From NCBI RefSeq assembly GCF_026391055.1, contig NZ_JAPLET010000015.1, positions 620,001 through 684,000 of the forward strand: a DNA stretch of 64,000 nt, read 5' to 3'. Positions 17,812-25,411 of the stretch are shown piece by piece. The translations under genes were made by a program, and so were the position numbers. Within the stretch, counting starts at the first letter, position 1, and each line of letters opens with the position of its first letter. The notes beneath the pieces are model-generated. The model did not search any database, was not told where the DNA came from, and saw only the letters and a list, made by a program, of their open reading frames with translations. This DNA is from Spirosoma sp. (GTDB lineage: Bacteria; Bacteroidota; Bacteroidia; Cytophagales; Spirosomataceae).

Positions 17812-18350
17812 AACGTAATAAATTAAGTGTAGTAACAACATAACCGCAGGCTTATCAGACGGTTCGAAAACATTTACGGTGTCCTGGCTCTGTTGGATTT
17901 CGTCTCCTTCAAAAAAAGACGCACCGTTCTTAATCAGCTAAATTCCCGTACTCTGAGAAAATCAACTGACTTGACCACCCAATTTGCCGACATATCTGTA
18001 GCTGCTCATACACTTAATTTTTGCTAAACAGAAGATAATCAGGCTGCTATGCAATTCTTACAAGTAAGTTGGCAGATCAACAAGATGAGTAGGTAAAGTG
18101 TTTTTTTGTCAAGGTAAAGTTTTTCCGATGCCTGTCTTATGCTTTGTTTTCAAGGCATAACACGCGGCTTTTTCAACCTGCTATATTGCTGATTAGGACT
18201 ATGAACTCGTGCTGGTGGGTTAAGATATTTACTATACGGGTAGTTTTGTGCGGGTATGTGGACCTACACATTCAAGGGTAGTTGTCGTAAAAAGTAACCT
18301 TACAAACAAAGGCCGGGTATTCGAGTTCTGACTCCTATACTCAACGACAA
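17812..18350. other. Intergenic region between divergent ferritin-like and DUF4126 genes
   Basis: This 540-bp gap has no convincing reading frame or RNA family. A candidate promoter element for the plus strand, TAGTTTTG, is at 18241-18248, about 100 bases ahead of the DUF4126 gene; no TTG is at the ideal spacing. I found no clear promoter for the minus-strand ferritin-like operon. Confidence 0.4.
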
Positions 18351-18851
18351 ATGACCATGAATCAAACTTATTTGAGTGCCTTTCAGATAGGCATCGTAGC
18401 CGGTATGCGGGCTATGTCGGCACCTGCTTTTGTGAGCCATAAACTGTCTCACGAAACTCCCAATCCCTTGTCGGATTCAACGTTTAGTTTCCTGACCTCG
18501 CCCAAAACTGCAACGACGCTGGCTTTGCTGGCAGGTGGGGAGTTGATTGGCGACAAAGTTCCGAACGCCCCCGACCGTATTTCGGCGGCTCAGTTGCCTG
18601 TTCGGTTAATCTCCGGGGCTGCGTCGGGCGCGGCTCTGGCCGAGGCCGACGGGCAACCGGTAGCGTATGGCGCTATTTTAGGCGTTGTGGGCGCGGCTGT
18701 TGGTTCGTTTGCCTTTTTTCATCTGCGCCACTGGCTGACGCACGAAAAAGACCTGCCCGATCCGGTCGTTGCGCTGGCCGAAGATGCCCTGACTATCGGG
18801 TTGGGGTTACTGACGATTAACGAAAACAAGTCGTTTAGTACTGCATCGTAA
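18351..18851 (+). CDS. DUF4126 family membrane protein
   Basis: The 166-residue protein is rich in Ala and Gly with several hydrophobic segments and matches the DUF4126 pattern: an N-terminal FQIGIVAGMRAMSAPAFVS, a central LLAGGELIGDKVPNAPDR, and a glycine-rich AILGVVGAAVGSFAFFHLR. It is probably an inner-membrane protein of unknown role. Two in-frame ATG codons sit at 18351 and 18357 and either may be used. It is monocistronic, with its own terminator just after the stop. Confidence 0.8.
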   Translation: MTMNQTYLSAFQIGIVAGMRAMSAPAFVSHKLSHETPNPLSDSTFSFLTSPKTATTLALLAGGELIGDKVPNAPDRISAAQLPVRLISGAASGAALAEADGQPVAYGAILGVVGAAVGSFAFFHLRHWLTHEKDLPDPVVALAEDALTIGLGLLTINENKSFSTAS

Positions 18852-18876
18852 TTGCAGAAAGATGTTTTGTGTTGGG

Positions 18877-18904
18877 AAGGCACTCCTTGCGGGGTGCCTT
18901 TTCT
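18877..18904 (+). terminator. Rho-independent terminator
   Basis: A 10-bp stem with one wobble (AAGGCACTCC/GGGGTGCCTT, loop TTGC) is followed by TTCT. It ends the DUF4126 transcript and separates it from thrA. Confidence 0.8.
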
Positions 18905-18937
18905 GTTGGTAGAAGCCCGGAAATGAGCGCACCGTAT

Positions 18938-18945
18938 TATCTTTG
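18938..18945 (+). promoter_or_regulatory. Probable thrA promoter element
   Basis: TATCTTTG matches TAnnTTTG. It would give a leader of about 125 bases. That leader contains a run of Thr-Thr-Ile-Ile codons at 18955-18966 in a short stop-terminated frame, and a perfect 7-bp hairpin at 18992-19012, which could be an attenuation-like device; see findings. Confidence 0.45.
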
Positions 18946-19078
18946 CTTTACAATACCACCATCATCAACGGCTTCCTGATTAAGTTTCGTAAATAAAGTA
19001 GTCACCTTTATTAATGAGCCGCTCTTTCGCCGGAACGCCAGCCCGGTCATTCGCTCTTTCACTCATTCACCAGTACAA

Positions 19079-21535
19079 ATGCAGGTTCTTAAATTTGGCG
19101 GTACCTCGGTTGGGTCCGTAGACAGTATCAAACAAGTTATCCAGATCATTGAAAACCATCGGCAGAACGGCGACCAGATAGCGGTCGTATTTTCGGCGAT
19201 GGGGGGCATCACCAACCAGCTTATCGAGATTGGGCGGATGGCCACAACCGGTGAGACGGATTATATGGAACTGGTTCGCCGGATTGAAGACCGCCATTTT
19301 AACGTCATAAAAGCCCTGATTCCCATTAAAGAACAGAGCAAAGTATTTGCGCACGTTCGCGGAATCATCAACGAGCTGGAGGATCTGCTGCGGGGCGTGT
19401 CGCTCATTCGTGAGCTTTCGCTGCGTACGCATGACCTCATTACCAGTTTCGGCGAGCGGCTGTCTACAACGATCATTACCGAATGTGTAAAAAGCCGGGG
19501 CATTCCGGCCCAGTTCTGCGATGCCCGCAAAATTATTAAGACCGATGCCCAATTCGGACAGGCCGAGGTGAATTATACCCTGACGAACCAGCTTGTTCAG
19601 GAGCATTTTGCCAAAACGTCGGACCTGCAACTGGTGACGGGCTTTATCGGTTCAACCGAGAAAAACGAAACCACAACTTTGGGTCGGGGCGGGTCCGATT
19701 ATACGGCGTCGATTCTGGGTGCAGCCCTGAACGCGGAGGTAATTGATATCTGGACCGATGTTGACGGTATGATGACTGCCGACCCGCGCAAGGTGCCGAA
19801 TGCCTTCAATATCCCAACTATTACCTACGCCGAAGCGATGGAACTATCGCACTTTGGTGCCAAGGTGATCTACCCGCCAAGTTTGCAACCGGCTTTTGCC
19901 CGCAATATTCCGGTTCGGGTGCTCAACACCTTCAACCCAACCCATGCCGGTACCGTGGTGAGCCGCACCGCCGAACGTCGGCAGTACACCATCACGGGTA
20001 TTTCGAGCATCGACGACATTGCGCTGGTGAACGTGCAGGGCTCCGGAATGATCGGCGTTGCGGGGGTATCAGCCAAGTTATTTGGTGTGCTGGCGGCTCA
20101 CAAGATCAGCGTTATTCTGATCTCGCAGGCGTCGTCGGAGCACTCCATCTGTTTCGCCATCGACCCGCGCGGTGCCGAAAATGTCAAGAACATTCTGGAT
20201 GAAGAGTTTGCCACCGAAATTGCCCACGGGCACATCGACAGCATCGCCATCGAGCGTGATCTGTCGGTTATTGCCACGGTGGGGGAGGGCATGAAGAAAA
20301 GCTCCGGTATTGCCGGGAAGCTGTTTTCGGTACTTGGCAAAAACGGGGTCAACATTGTGGCGGTCGCGCAGGGGTCGTCGGAGATCAATATCTCGGTGGT
20401 TATCAACAAGAATAACCTCTCCAAGGCGCTCAACTCGCTGCATAACATCTTCTTTCAGTCCGAAGCCCGCGTGCTGAACCTGTATCTGGTGGGTACGGGT
20501 CTGATCGGCAAAACGCTGCTGCAGCAGATTTATAACCAGTCGGAATATCTGCGTTCGGAAAAGCTGCTGAAGGTGTGCGTGGTGGGCATGACCAACACCA
20601 AAAAGATGGTGCTCGACACACGAGGTATATCGCTGGACGGCTGGCGCGAACGGCTGCTGACCGATGGTGTAACCACATCCTTACCGGCTTTTGTCGAGAA
20701 GATCAAAGATTATAACCTGCCCAACTCGGTCTTCATCGACTGCACCTCCGACAAAGACATTGTGCAGTTTTACGAGTCGCTGCTGGACGCCAACATCTCG
20801 GTCGTAACGCCGAACAAAGTGGCGAACTCGGGCTCGTACAGCGAGTACCGCCGGTTGCAGCGGACAGCCCTGAACCGGGGTGTCAAGTTTCTATACGAAA
20901 CCAACGTGGGCGCTGGTTTGCCGATCATCAACACCGTTCAGGGGCTGATGACGGCGGGCGACCGTTTCCTGAAGATCGAAGCGATTTTGTCCGGTACGTT
21001 ATCGTTCATCTTCAATACCTTCCGCCCCGGCATTTCCTTTGCCGACGTGGTTCGCGAAGCCAAAGAGAAAGGCTACACCGAACCCGACCCGCGCGACGAC
21101 CTGAGCGGCCTTGACGTAGCCCGGAAAATCCTGATTCTGGCGCGTGAAGCGGGTTTCCCACTGGAGCCGGAAGACGTCACCATCGACACCCTGCTGCCCG
21201 AATCCTGTCTGGCTGCGCCCACCATTCCGGCCTTCTTTGAGGAACTGGAGCGCAACAACGACTACTTCGAAAACCTGCTTGCCGAAGCCGAAACGAAGGG
21301 CGAAAAGCTACGGTTTGTCGCCAGCTTCGAGAACAACAAAGCCACGATTGGTTTGCGGCCGGTCGGTGTGGAGCATCCGTTCTATCAGCTAACCGGTGCG
21401 GACAATATCGTTTCGTTCACGACGGAGCGTTATAAAGACCGCCCCTTAGTAATCAAAGGCCCCGGCGCAGGAGCAGAGGTAACGGCTTCGGGCGTGTTCG
21501 CCGATGTGGTGAGTATCGGTAGTTATCTGGCGTAA
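19079..21535 (+). CDS. thrA: Bifunctional aspartokinase/homoserine dehydrogenase
   Basis: The 818-residue protein is full length for the fused enzyme that phosphorylates aspartate and reduces aspartate semialdehyde to homoserine in threonine, methionine and lysine synthesis. The kinase begins at the N-terminus (LKFGGTSVGS). Central ACT-type regulatory repeats include GVSAKLFGVLAAHKISV and IAGKLFSVLGKNGVNIV, so feedback by threonine is likely. The dehydrogenase starts near residue 465 with GTGLIGKTLL and contains TPNKVANSGSY and the GYTEPDPRDDLSG motif. The usual thrB and thrC neighbours are absent; a DUF433/DUF5615 pair follows instead. The last 56 bp are repeated at 22150-22205. Confidence 0.97.
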   Translation: MQVLKFGGTSVGSVDSIKQVIQIIENHRQNGDQIAVVFSAMGGITNQLIEIGRMATTGETDYMELVRRIEDRHFNVIKALIPIKEQSKVFAHVRGIINELEDLLRGVSLIRELSLRTHDLITSFGERLSTTIITECVKSRGIPAQFCDARKIIKTDAQFGQAEVNYTLTNQLVQEHFAKTSDLQLVTGFIGSTEKNETTTLGRGGSDYTASILGAALNAEVIDIWTDVDGMMTADPRKVPNAFNIPTITYAEAMELSHFGAKVIYPPSLQPAFARNIPVRVLNTFNPTHAGTVVSRTAERRQYTITGISSIDDIALVNVQGSGMIGVAGVSAKLFGVLAAHKISVILISQASSEHSICFAIDPRGAENVKNILDEEFATEIAHGHIDSIAIERDLSVIATVGEGMKKSSGIAGKLFSVLGKNGVNIVAVAQGSSEINISVVINKNNLSKALNSLHNIFFQSEARVLNLYLVGTGLIGKTLLQQIYNQSEYLRSEKLLKVCVVGMTNTKKMVLDTRGISLDGWRERLLTDGVTTSLPAFVEKIKDYNLPNSVFIDCTSDKDIVQFYESLLDANISVVTPNKVANSGSYSEYRRLQRTALNRGVKFLYETNVGAGLPIINTVQGLMTAGDRFLKIEAILSGTLSFIFNTFRPGISFADVVREAKEKGYTEPDPRDDLSGLDVARKILILAREAGFPLEPEDVTIDTLLPESCLAAPTIPAFFEELERNNDYFENLLAEAETKGEKLRFVASFENNKATIGLRPVGVEHPFYQLTGADNIVSFTTERYKDRPLVIKGPGAGAEVTASGVFADVVSIGSYLA
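21479..21534 (+). repeat. Direct repeat, copy 1: 3' end of thrA
   Basis: The final 18 codons of thrA plus the first two bases of the stop codon. It matches 22150-22205 at 54 of 56 positions. Here it encodes the working C-terminus. The two copies bracket the DUF433/DUF5615 pair. Confidence 0.9.
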
Positions 21536-21566
21536 GAATTGTTATCTTGGTAGGAAAAAGAACGGT

Positions 21567-21803
21567 ATGGAAAATGCGTTGCTTCAACGAATCACGTTAA
21601 ATCCCGACATTTGTCACGGTAAGCCAACAATCCGCAATCGTCGGTACCCGGTTGAGTTGATCCTTGATCTTCTGTCGGCCGGAATGACTCACGAGGAGAT
21701 ACTGGCCGATTATCCTGCTTTGGAAGAAGATGATATTCGGGCTTGTCTGGCCTTTGCCAGTCGACTTACCCGGGTGAAAAGTATTCATCAGGTAGTCGTA
21801 TGA
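21567..21803 (+). CDS. DUF433 family antitoxin-like protein
   Basis: The 78-residue protein matches DUF433: ITLNPDICHGKPTIRNRRYPVELIL followed by LLSAGMTHEEILADYPALEEDDIRACLAFA, a small winged-helix-like fold. DUF433 proteins are usually the first gene of a pair with a PIN-like partner and are considered antitoxin or DNA-binding partners. The stop overlaps the next start (ATGA at 21800-21803), which implies translational coupling. The pair starts only 32 bp after thrA and is AT-richer than thrA. Confidence 0.88.
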   Translation: MENALLQRITLNPDICHGKPTIRNRRYPVELILDLLSAGMTHEEILADYPALEEDDIRACLAFASRLTRVKSIHQVVV

Positions 21804-22153
21804 AATATCTGGTTGATGCTCAATTACCTTATTTGCTGGCTGAGATACTGAGCGCAAAAGGATATGATGTAATCCATACGGATGAATTGCCGGATAAAGA
21901 CGAGACAAGTGATACTATTATTCGCCAACTAGCCACTCGTGAAAATCGAATTGTCATTACAAAAGATTCCGATTTTAGGGATAGTTATCTTCTGTTCGGC
22001 CAGCCTCCCAGATTATTGCTGTTGACTACTGGTAACATAAAAAATCGCCAATTACTGGATTTATTTCGAGGTAATAGGGCTACCCTTGATGGGTTGTTCC
22101 TTGTGCATACCTTTATTGAGTTGACTAATAACGATTATATTGTTCATGAGTAA
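21800..22153 (+). CDS. DUF5615 PIN-like protein, putative toxin
   Basis: Starting at the ATG that overlaps the DUF433 stop gives 117 residues. It begins MKYLVDAQLPYLLAEIL with the acidic Asp of a PIN-like site, followed by DELPDKDETSD and VITKDSDFRDSYLL, which hold further acidic residues typical of DUF5615/Mut7-C-type PIN domains. Such proteins are putative RNases in toxin-antitoxin-like modules. Its TAA stop (22151-22153) is contributed by the repeated thrA tail, so the natural C-terminus may have been cut or altered by the insertion. Confidence 0.87.
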   Translation: MKYLVDAQLPYLLAEILSAKGYDVIHTDELPDKDETSDTIIRQLATRENRIVITKDSDFRDSYLLFGQPPRLLLLTTGNIKNRQLLDLFRGNRATLDGLFLVHTFIELTNNDYIVHE

Positions 22154-22205
22154 CGGCCTCGGGCGTGTTCGCCGGTGTGGTGAGTATCGGTAGTTATCTG
22201 GCGTA
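22150..22205 (+). repeat. Direct repeat, copy 2: displaced 3' end of thrA
   Basis: This non-coding stretch matches the thrA 3' end (21479-21534) at 54 of 56 positions. Read in the thrA frame it gives the same C-terminal residues except Asp to Gly, then TAG in place of TAA. It begins at the last base of the DUF5615 GAG codon. It looks like the original gene end displaced by insertion of the two-gene module. Confidence 0.88.
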
Positions 22206-22212
22206 GAGATAT

Positions 22213-22360
22213 GAGTGGCTGGCGCGGGCATTTGCCCGTGCCTGTTTATTTAGCAAGCCGGTCCGGCGTTCCGGTTCGCTTGCGTTAGTAAATACTGACT
22301 TTATCAAAAAGCACGAGCTAATGCTCGCGCCAGCTAAAGTGCCAATGCTCGCGCCAGCTA
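22213..22360. repeat. REP-like palindromic repeat cluster
   Basis: Two GC-rich palindromic units face each other: GGCGCGGGCATTTGCCCGTGCC near 22220-22241 (a self-hairpin) and GCACGAGCTAATGCTCGCGC near 22311-22330. A third partial unit (ATGCTCGCGCCAGCT) is at 22345-22359. The outer arms also pair with each other at most positions, so the whole could fold as one long imperfect hairpin. No transposase is nearby. This resembles REP/BIME elements. It accounts for most of the 311-bp gap before 22465. Confidence 0.6.
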
Positions 22361-22464
22361 TGGACTGGTGTAGTCGGTACTACGCTAAGCTGCCTTGACA
22401 ACGAGGTGACGTAGAAGCGTTCAATCGTCTCACTGTAAATCTGCTCTAGCCGTAACCACCCTCT

Positions 22465-23679
22465 ATGCGATTCTGCCTATATCTGATGTGCTTCCTGCTG
22501 ACTTCCGTTTCTGTTTTTTCGCAACAGACTACTTCTTACAAAGACCCGACAACGGCTCTGGAAAACTTTGAGTTCAAGGCCATTGATTACACATCGTTAG
22601 ATTCTATTTCCCGCGATTGCATCAACGCGCTTGAGCATAGCCTCTACCATCGGTTTGATAAGGCCGAGGCATTGATGAAGAAAGTAGCTTTGCAGACTGC
22701 CTCCCCATTGAGCGCTCCCGCCCGTTTTCACTTGCTGAGCGAACTTTACTTCTACCAGGGTAAATATAGTGAGTATGTGAGATTTGCAGATCAGATTAAA
22801 GAGAAGCCAGAACTTTATGAATTGGCTAAGGCATTAGCTGCATATCCGGCCATGCAAATCAGTTTTTCTACCGATAGTTTACTGATTCCCGTCACGATTC
22901 GGAAGCATAGCTATGTCGTCGCCACCGTCCTCCTTAATGGAAAGCCTGTACGACTTGTGCTTGATTCGGGTGCTAATTTTTCTGTTATTTCTCAGTCGCT
23001 TAGTCAAAAGTTAGGACTAAAGCCTTTAGCGGACATAAACGTTTTAAACTCGGTTGGCACACAGGTTAAAGCACCTGTTGGCCTGCTAGATTCCCTGTCA
23101 TTTGGCAATGTTCGGTTAACACATGTACCTGTAATCTACACGGCGAAAGATAACGTTTTCAAAACGATGCATGCGGATGGTCTTCTGGGTTGGGATATTC
23201 TCAAAAACCTTACTTATACAGCAGATTTTAGTACCTGGACACTCATGATTCGTCGACCCGTTTTAGATACGACGGCCGAAAAGAATCTGTTTGGTATAGG
23301 GCATCCTGTACTGGTCGTTCGTTCCGAATCGGGTAATCTGCTGAATATGTATTTTGACTCCGGGTGTAATAATGTTGATCTGCGGGAAAAAGGGGCCGCT
23401 AAGCTTGGCGTATATAAAACAAAGAAAAGGCCAGGGGCAGCCTTTGGAATTGGTAAAATGAAAATAGGCTTGTTTCGTTATGTGAAGAACTTTACGTTTC
23501 AGATAAACGGCCAATCATTCAGTCGGAAATCCACCTATTTGTCGCCCGTTGAGCATGGGTCGTTGGGCATTATTTGTGATGGCGTAATCAGTAACGCACC
23601 CTTTCAAAAGGGCCGTCTTACAGTGGATTACCTCAACAACCACATCGGCTACAACGAGACGAAAGCCGTAAACCACTGA
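22465..23679 (+). CDS. Secreted retropepsin-like aspartic protease family protein
   Basis: The 404-residue protein has a signal peptide (MRFCLYLMCFLLTSVSVFSQ). After a helical N-terminal part come two aspartic-protease-like lobes: VRLVLDSGANFSVIS with Asp167, and NMYFDSGCNNVDL with Asp298. HADGLLGWDIL after the first lobe is the usual downstream Gly motif. The layout is pepsin-like, with both lobes in one chain. Related Bacteroidota proteins are annotated as aspartyl protease family or clan AA proteases, mostly of unknown substrate. It lies after the REP-like cluster and 38 bp before the McrB-like gene. Confidence 0.82.
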   Translation: MRFCLYLMCFLLTSVSVFSQQTTSYKDPTTALENFEFKAIDYTSLDSISRDCINALEHSLYHRFDKAEALMKKVALQTASPLSAPARFHLLSELYFYQGKYSEYVRFADQIKEKPELYELAKALAAYPAMQISFSTDSLLIPVTIRKHSYVVATVLLNGKPVRLVLDSGANFSVISQSLSQKLGLKPLADINVLNSVGTQVKAPVGLLDSLSFGNVRLTHVPVIYTAKDNVFKTMHADGLLGWDILKNLTYTADFSTWTLMIRRPVLDTTAEKNLFGIGHPVLVVRSESGNLLNMYFDSGCNNVDLREKGAAKLGVYKTKKRPGAAFGIGKMKIGLFRYVKNFTFQINGQSFSRKSTYLSPVEHGSLGIICDGVISNAPFQKGRLTVDYLNNHIGYNETKAVNH

Positions 23680-23717
23680 AAATTTCGTAGCTTCGTAAAC
23701 GCCAATTCCTCTTTCCT

Positions 23718-25313
23718 GTGTTGACCGATACCCAGCAGCAACCTCTCATTGAACGCATCCGTGACATTGGTCACCCCGAAGCTGTCCGGCGATTTTTTGG
23801 GTTGTTAAAGGAACTGATCGACATCGTCAATCTGCCCAACGGCGACGCCCGGCTGGCTTTCGTAGTGCGGCAGGAAAAAGCCGCTATTACAGCCCACATC
23901 AATTATTTTCAGGCCCTGCGCATCCAGCGCCAGCGTCGCAGTGAGGTAGAGTATCACCTTACTGTCAAGAAATCCTGCCAGGAACGGCTGTCCATTCTTG
24001 AGGAACTAGTCTTTGAGCCAATCACCGAAAAGTCCGATTATGTAGCGGCTATCATCGGGCAGTCGAACGTACATCTGCTCTATCAGCCCGTTTTGCGTAC
24101 CTGCTGGGAAGACTGCCTGCTCGAACTGGTTGAGACGAGTAAACGAGGGCCGCACTCCGCCCGCCATAATGCCGATGTGTACCGGGCCGCTGAAGATGAA
24201 GCCTTCCTGAGCGAAGTAATCCGGCTCGCCGACGACCCTACCCTTGGCGACCGACGACTGAACGACTACACTGCCGAAGAGCCGGAAGCCGAATACGAAA
24301 CCGAACCGGAGCTAAACAACCAGCCCCACAACCTCATCCTGTATGGACCGCCGGGAACGGGCAAAACCTTTGCGTTGCAGCCCTATCTGCGCGAAACAAG
24401 CGACCGTGCCAGCCTCATTACCTTCCACCCGGCCTATAGCTATGAAGAGTTTGTGGAGGGCATTCGCCCGGAGGTGATCAACGGGCAGATCAGCTACCGG
24501 ATTCGGAAGGGTATTTTTTATAAAGCCTGTATGTCGGCCATTCAACAGGCCGGGTATGCTACGCTGGCCGACTGCCTGAACGATTCGGCAGAGACCCGCC
24601 AGCAGAAGCTAAAAAAAGCTCCTCCGCATTATTTGCTCATTGATGAGATCAACCGGGCCAATGTCGCCAGCGTGTTCGGCGATTTGATCACCCTGCTCGA
24701 AACCGACAAACGGCTGGGCGCCGAAAATGAACTCTGGCTGACGTTGCCGTACTCACAAGAACGGTTTGGCGTACCGTCGAACCTGTTCGTGGTGGCCACT
24801 ATGAACACCACCGACAAGTCGATTGCGCTGCTTGATATTGCCCTGCGCCGTCGGTTTTCATTTCGGGAGGTGGTGCCCGACCCCAGCGTTTTGGGTGTTG
24901 TTGACGGTGTCGATCTGGCCCAATTACTACGAACAATAAACGAACGCATCGAGTATCTGCTCGACCGCGACCACCAGATTGGACACGCCTACCTGACCAG
25001 TATCGAAACGTATGCTGACCTTTGTACGGCCTTTCGCGATCGCATTATTCCGCTGTTGCAGGAGTATTTCTTCAACGACTGGGCCAAAATTCAGTTAGTG
25101 TTAGGAGACAACGCTGCCTGGGGCAAAGACCCCGACCTGCGTTTGGTTCGGGTCAAAAAAAAATACACATCGGCAGCCGCCGGCAAACTGTTCGGCGAAT
25201 TGCCCGACTTTATCGACGAGGTCGTTACCTACGAACTTAACCCCCACTTACAGCAGGGCGAGGTTGAGCAGATCCCCGCCGATGCCTTTGTGAAGATTTA
25301 TCAAAAACAGTAA
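23718..25313 (+). CDS. McrB-like AAA+ ATPase/GTPase, no McrC beside it
   Basis: The 531-residue protein starts at GTG 23718. The first ~200 residues are helical and unrecognised. The C-terminal part is an McrB-type AAA+ domain: Walker A GPPGTGKT at 210-217, Walker B LLIDEINRAN near 303-312, the McrB-type VATMNTTDKSIALLD, and the arginine-finger region LRRRFSF. In known McrBC systems this subunit binds GTP and drives the McrC nuclease on methylated DNA. No McrC gene follows; a terminator and a dehydrogenase do. It may be an orphan defence ATPase or serve another AAA+ role. Confidence 0.85.
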   Translation: MLTDTQQQPLIERIRDIGHPEAVRRFFGLLKELIDIVNLPNGDARLAFVVRQEKAAITAHINYFQALRIQRQRRSEVEYHLTVKKSCQERLSILEELVFEPITEKSDYVAAIIGQSNVHLLYQPVLRTCWEDCLLELVETSKRGPHSARHNADVYRAAEDEAFLSEVIRLADDPTLGDRRLNDYTAEEPEAEYETEPELNNQPHNLILYGPPGTGKTFALQPYLRETSDRASLITFHPAYSYEEFVEGIRPEVINGQISYRIRKGIFYKACMSAIQQAGYATLADCLNDSAETRQQKLKKAPPHYLLIDEINRANVASVFGDLITLLETDKRLGAENELWLTLPYSQERFGVPSNLFVVATMNTTDKSIALLDIALRRRFSFREVVPDPSVLGVVDGVDLAQLLRTINERIEYLLDRDHQIGHAYLTSIETYADLCTAFRDRIIPLLQEYFFNDWAKIQLVLGDNAAWGKDPDLRLVRVKKKYTSAAAGKLFGELPDFIDEVVTYELNPHLQQGEVEQIPADAFVKIYQKQ

Positions 25314-25317
25314 GTAT

Positions 25318-25340
25318 AGCGGGCGGGAGCCCGCTTTTTA
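25318..25340 (+). terminator. Rho-independent terminator
   Basis: A perfect 7-bp GC-rich stem (AGCGGGC/GCCCGCT, loop GGGA) is followed by TTTTT, just after the McrB-like gene. Confidence 0.85.
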
Positions 25341-25411
25341 TAACTGGCAAAACCAGTTTATGTACCAAATGCGGGTTTCCATGGCAACAGCCGATCACCC
25401 GCTCTACTACT

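Noticed and set aside
22213-22360. CRISPR array
   Set aside because: The repeats here are palindromic, of uneven spacing and only three in number, with no cas genes. They fit REP-like units better.
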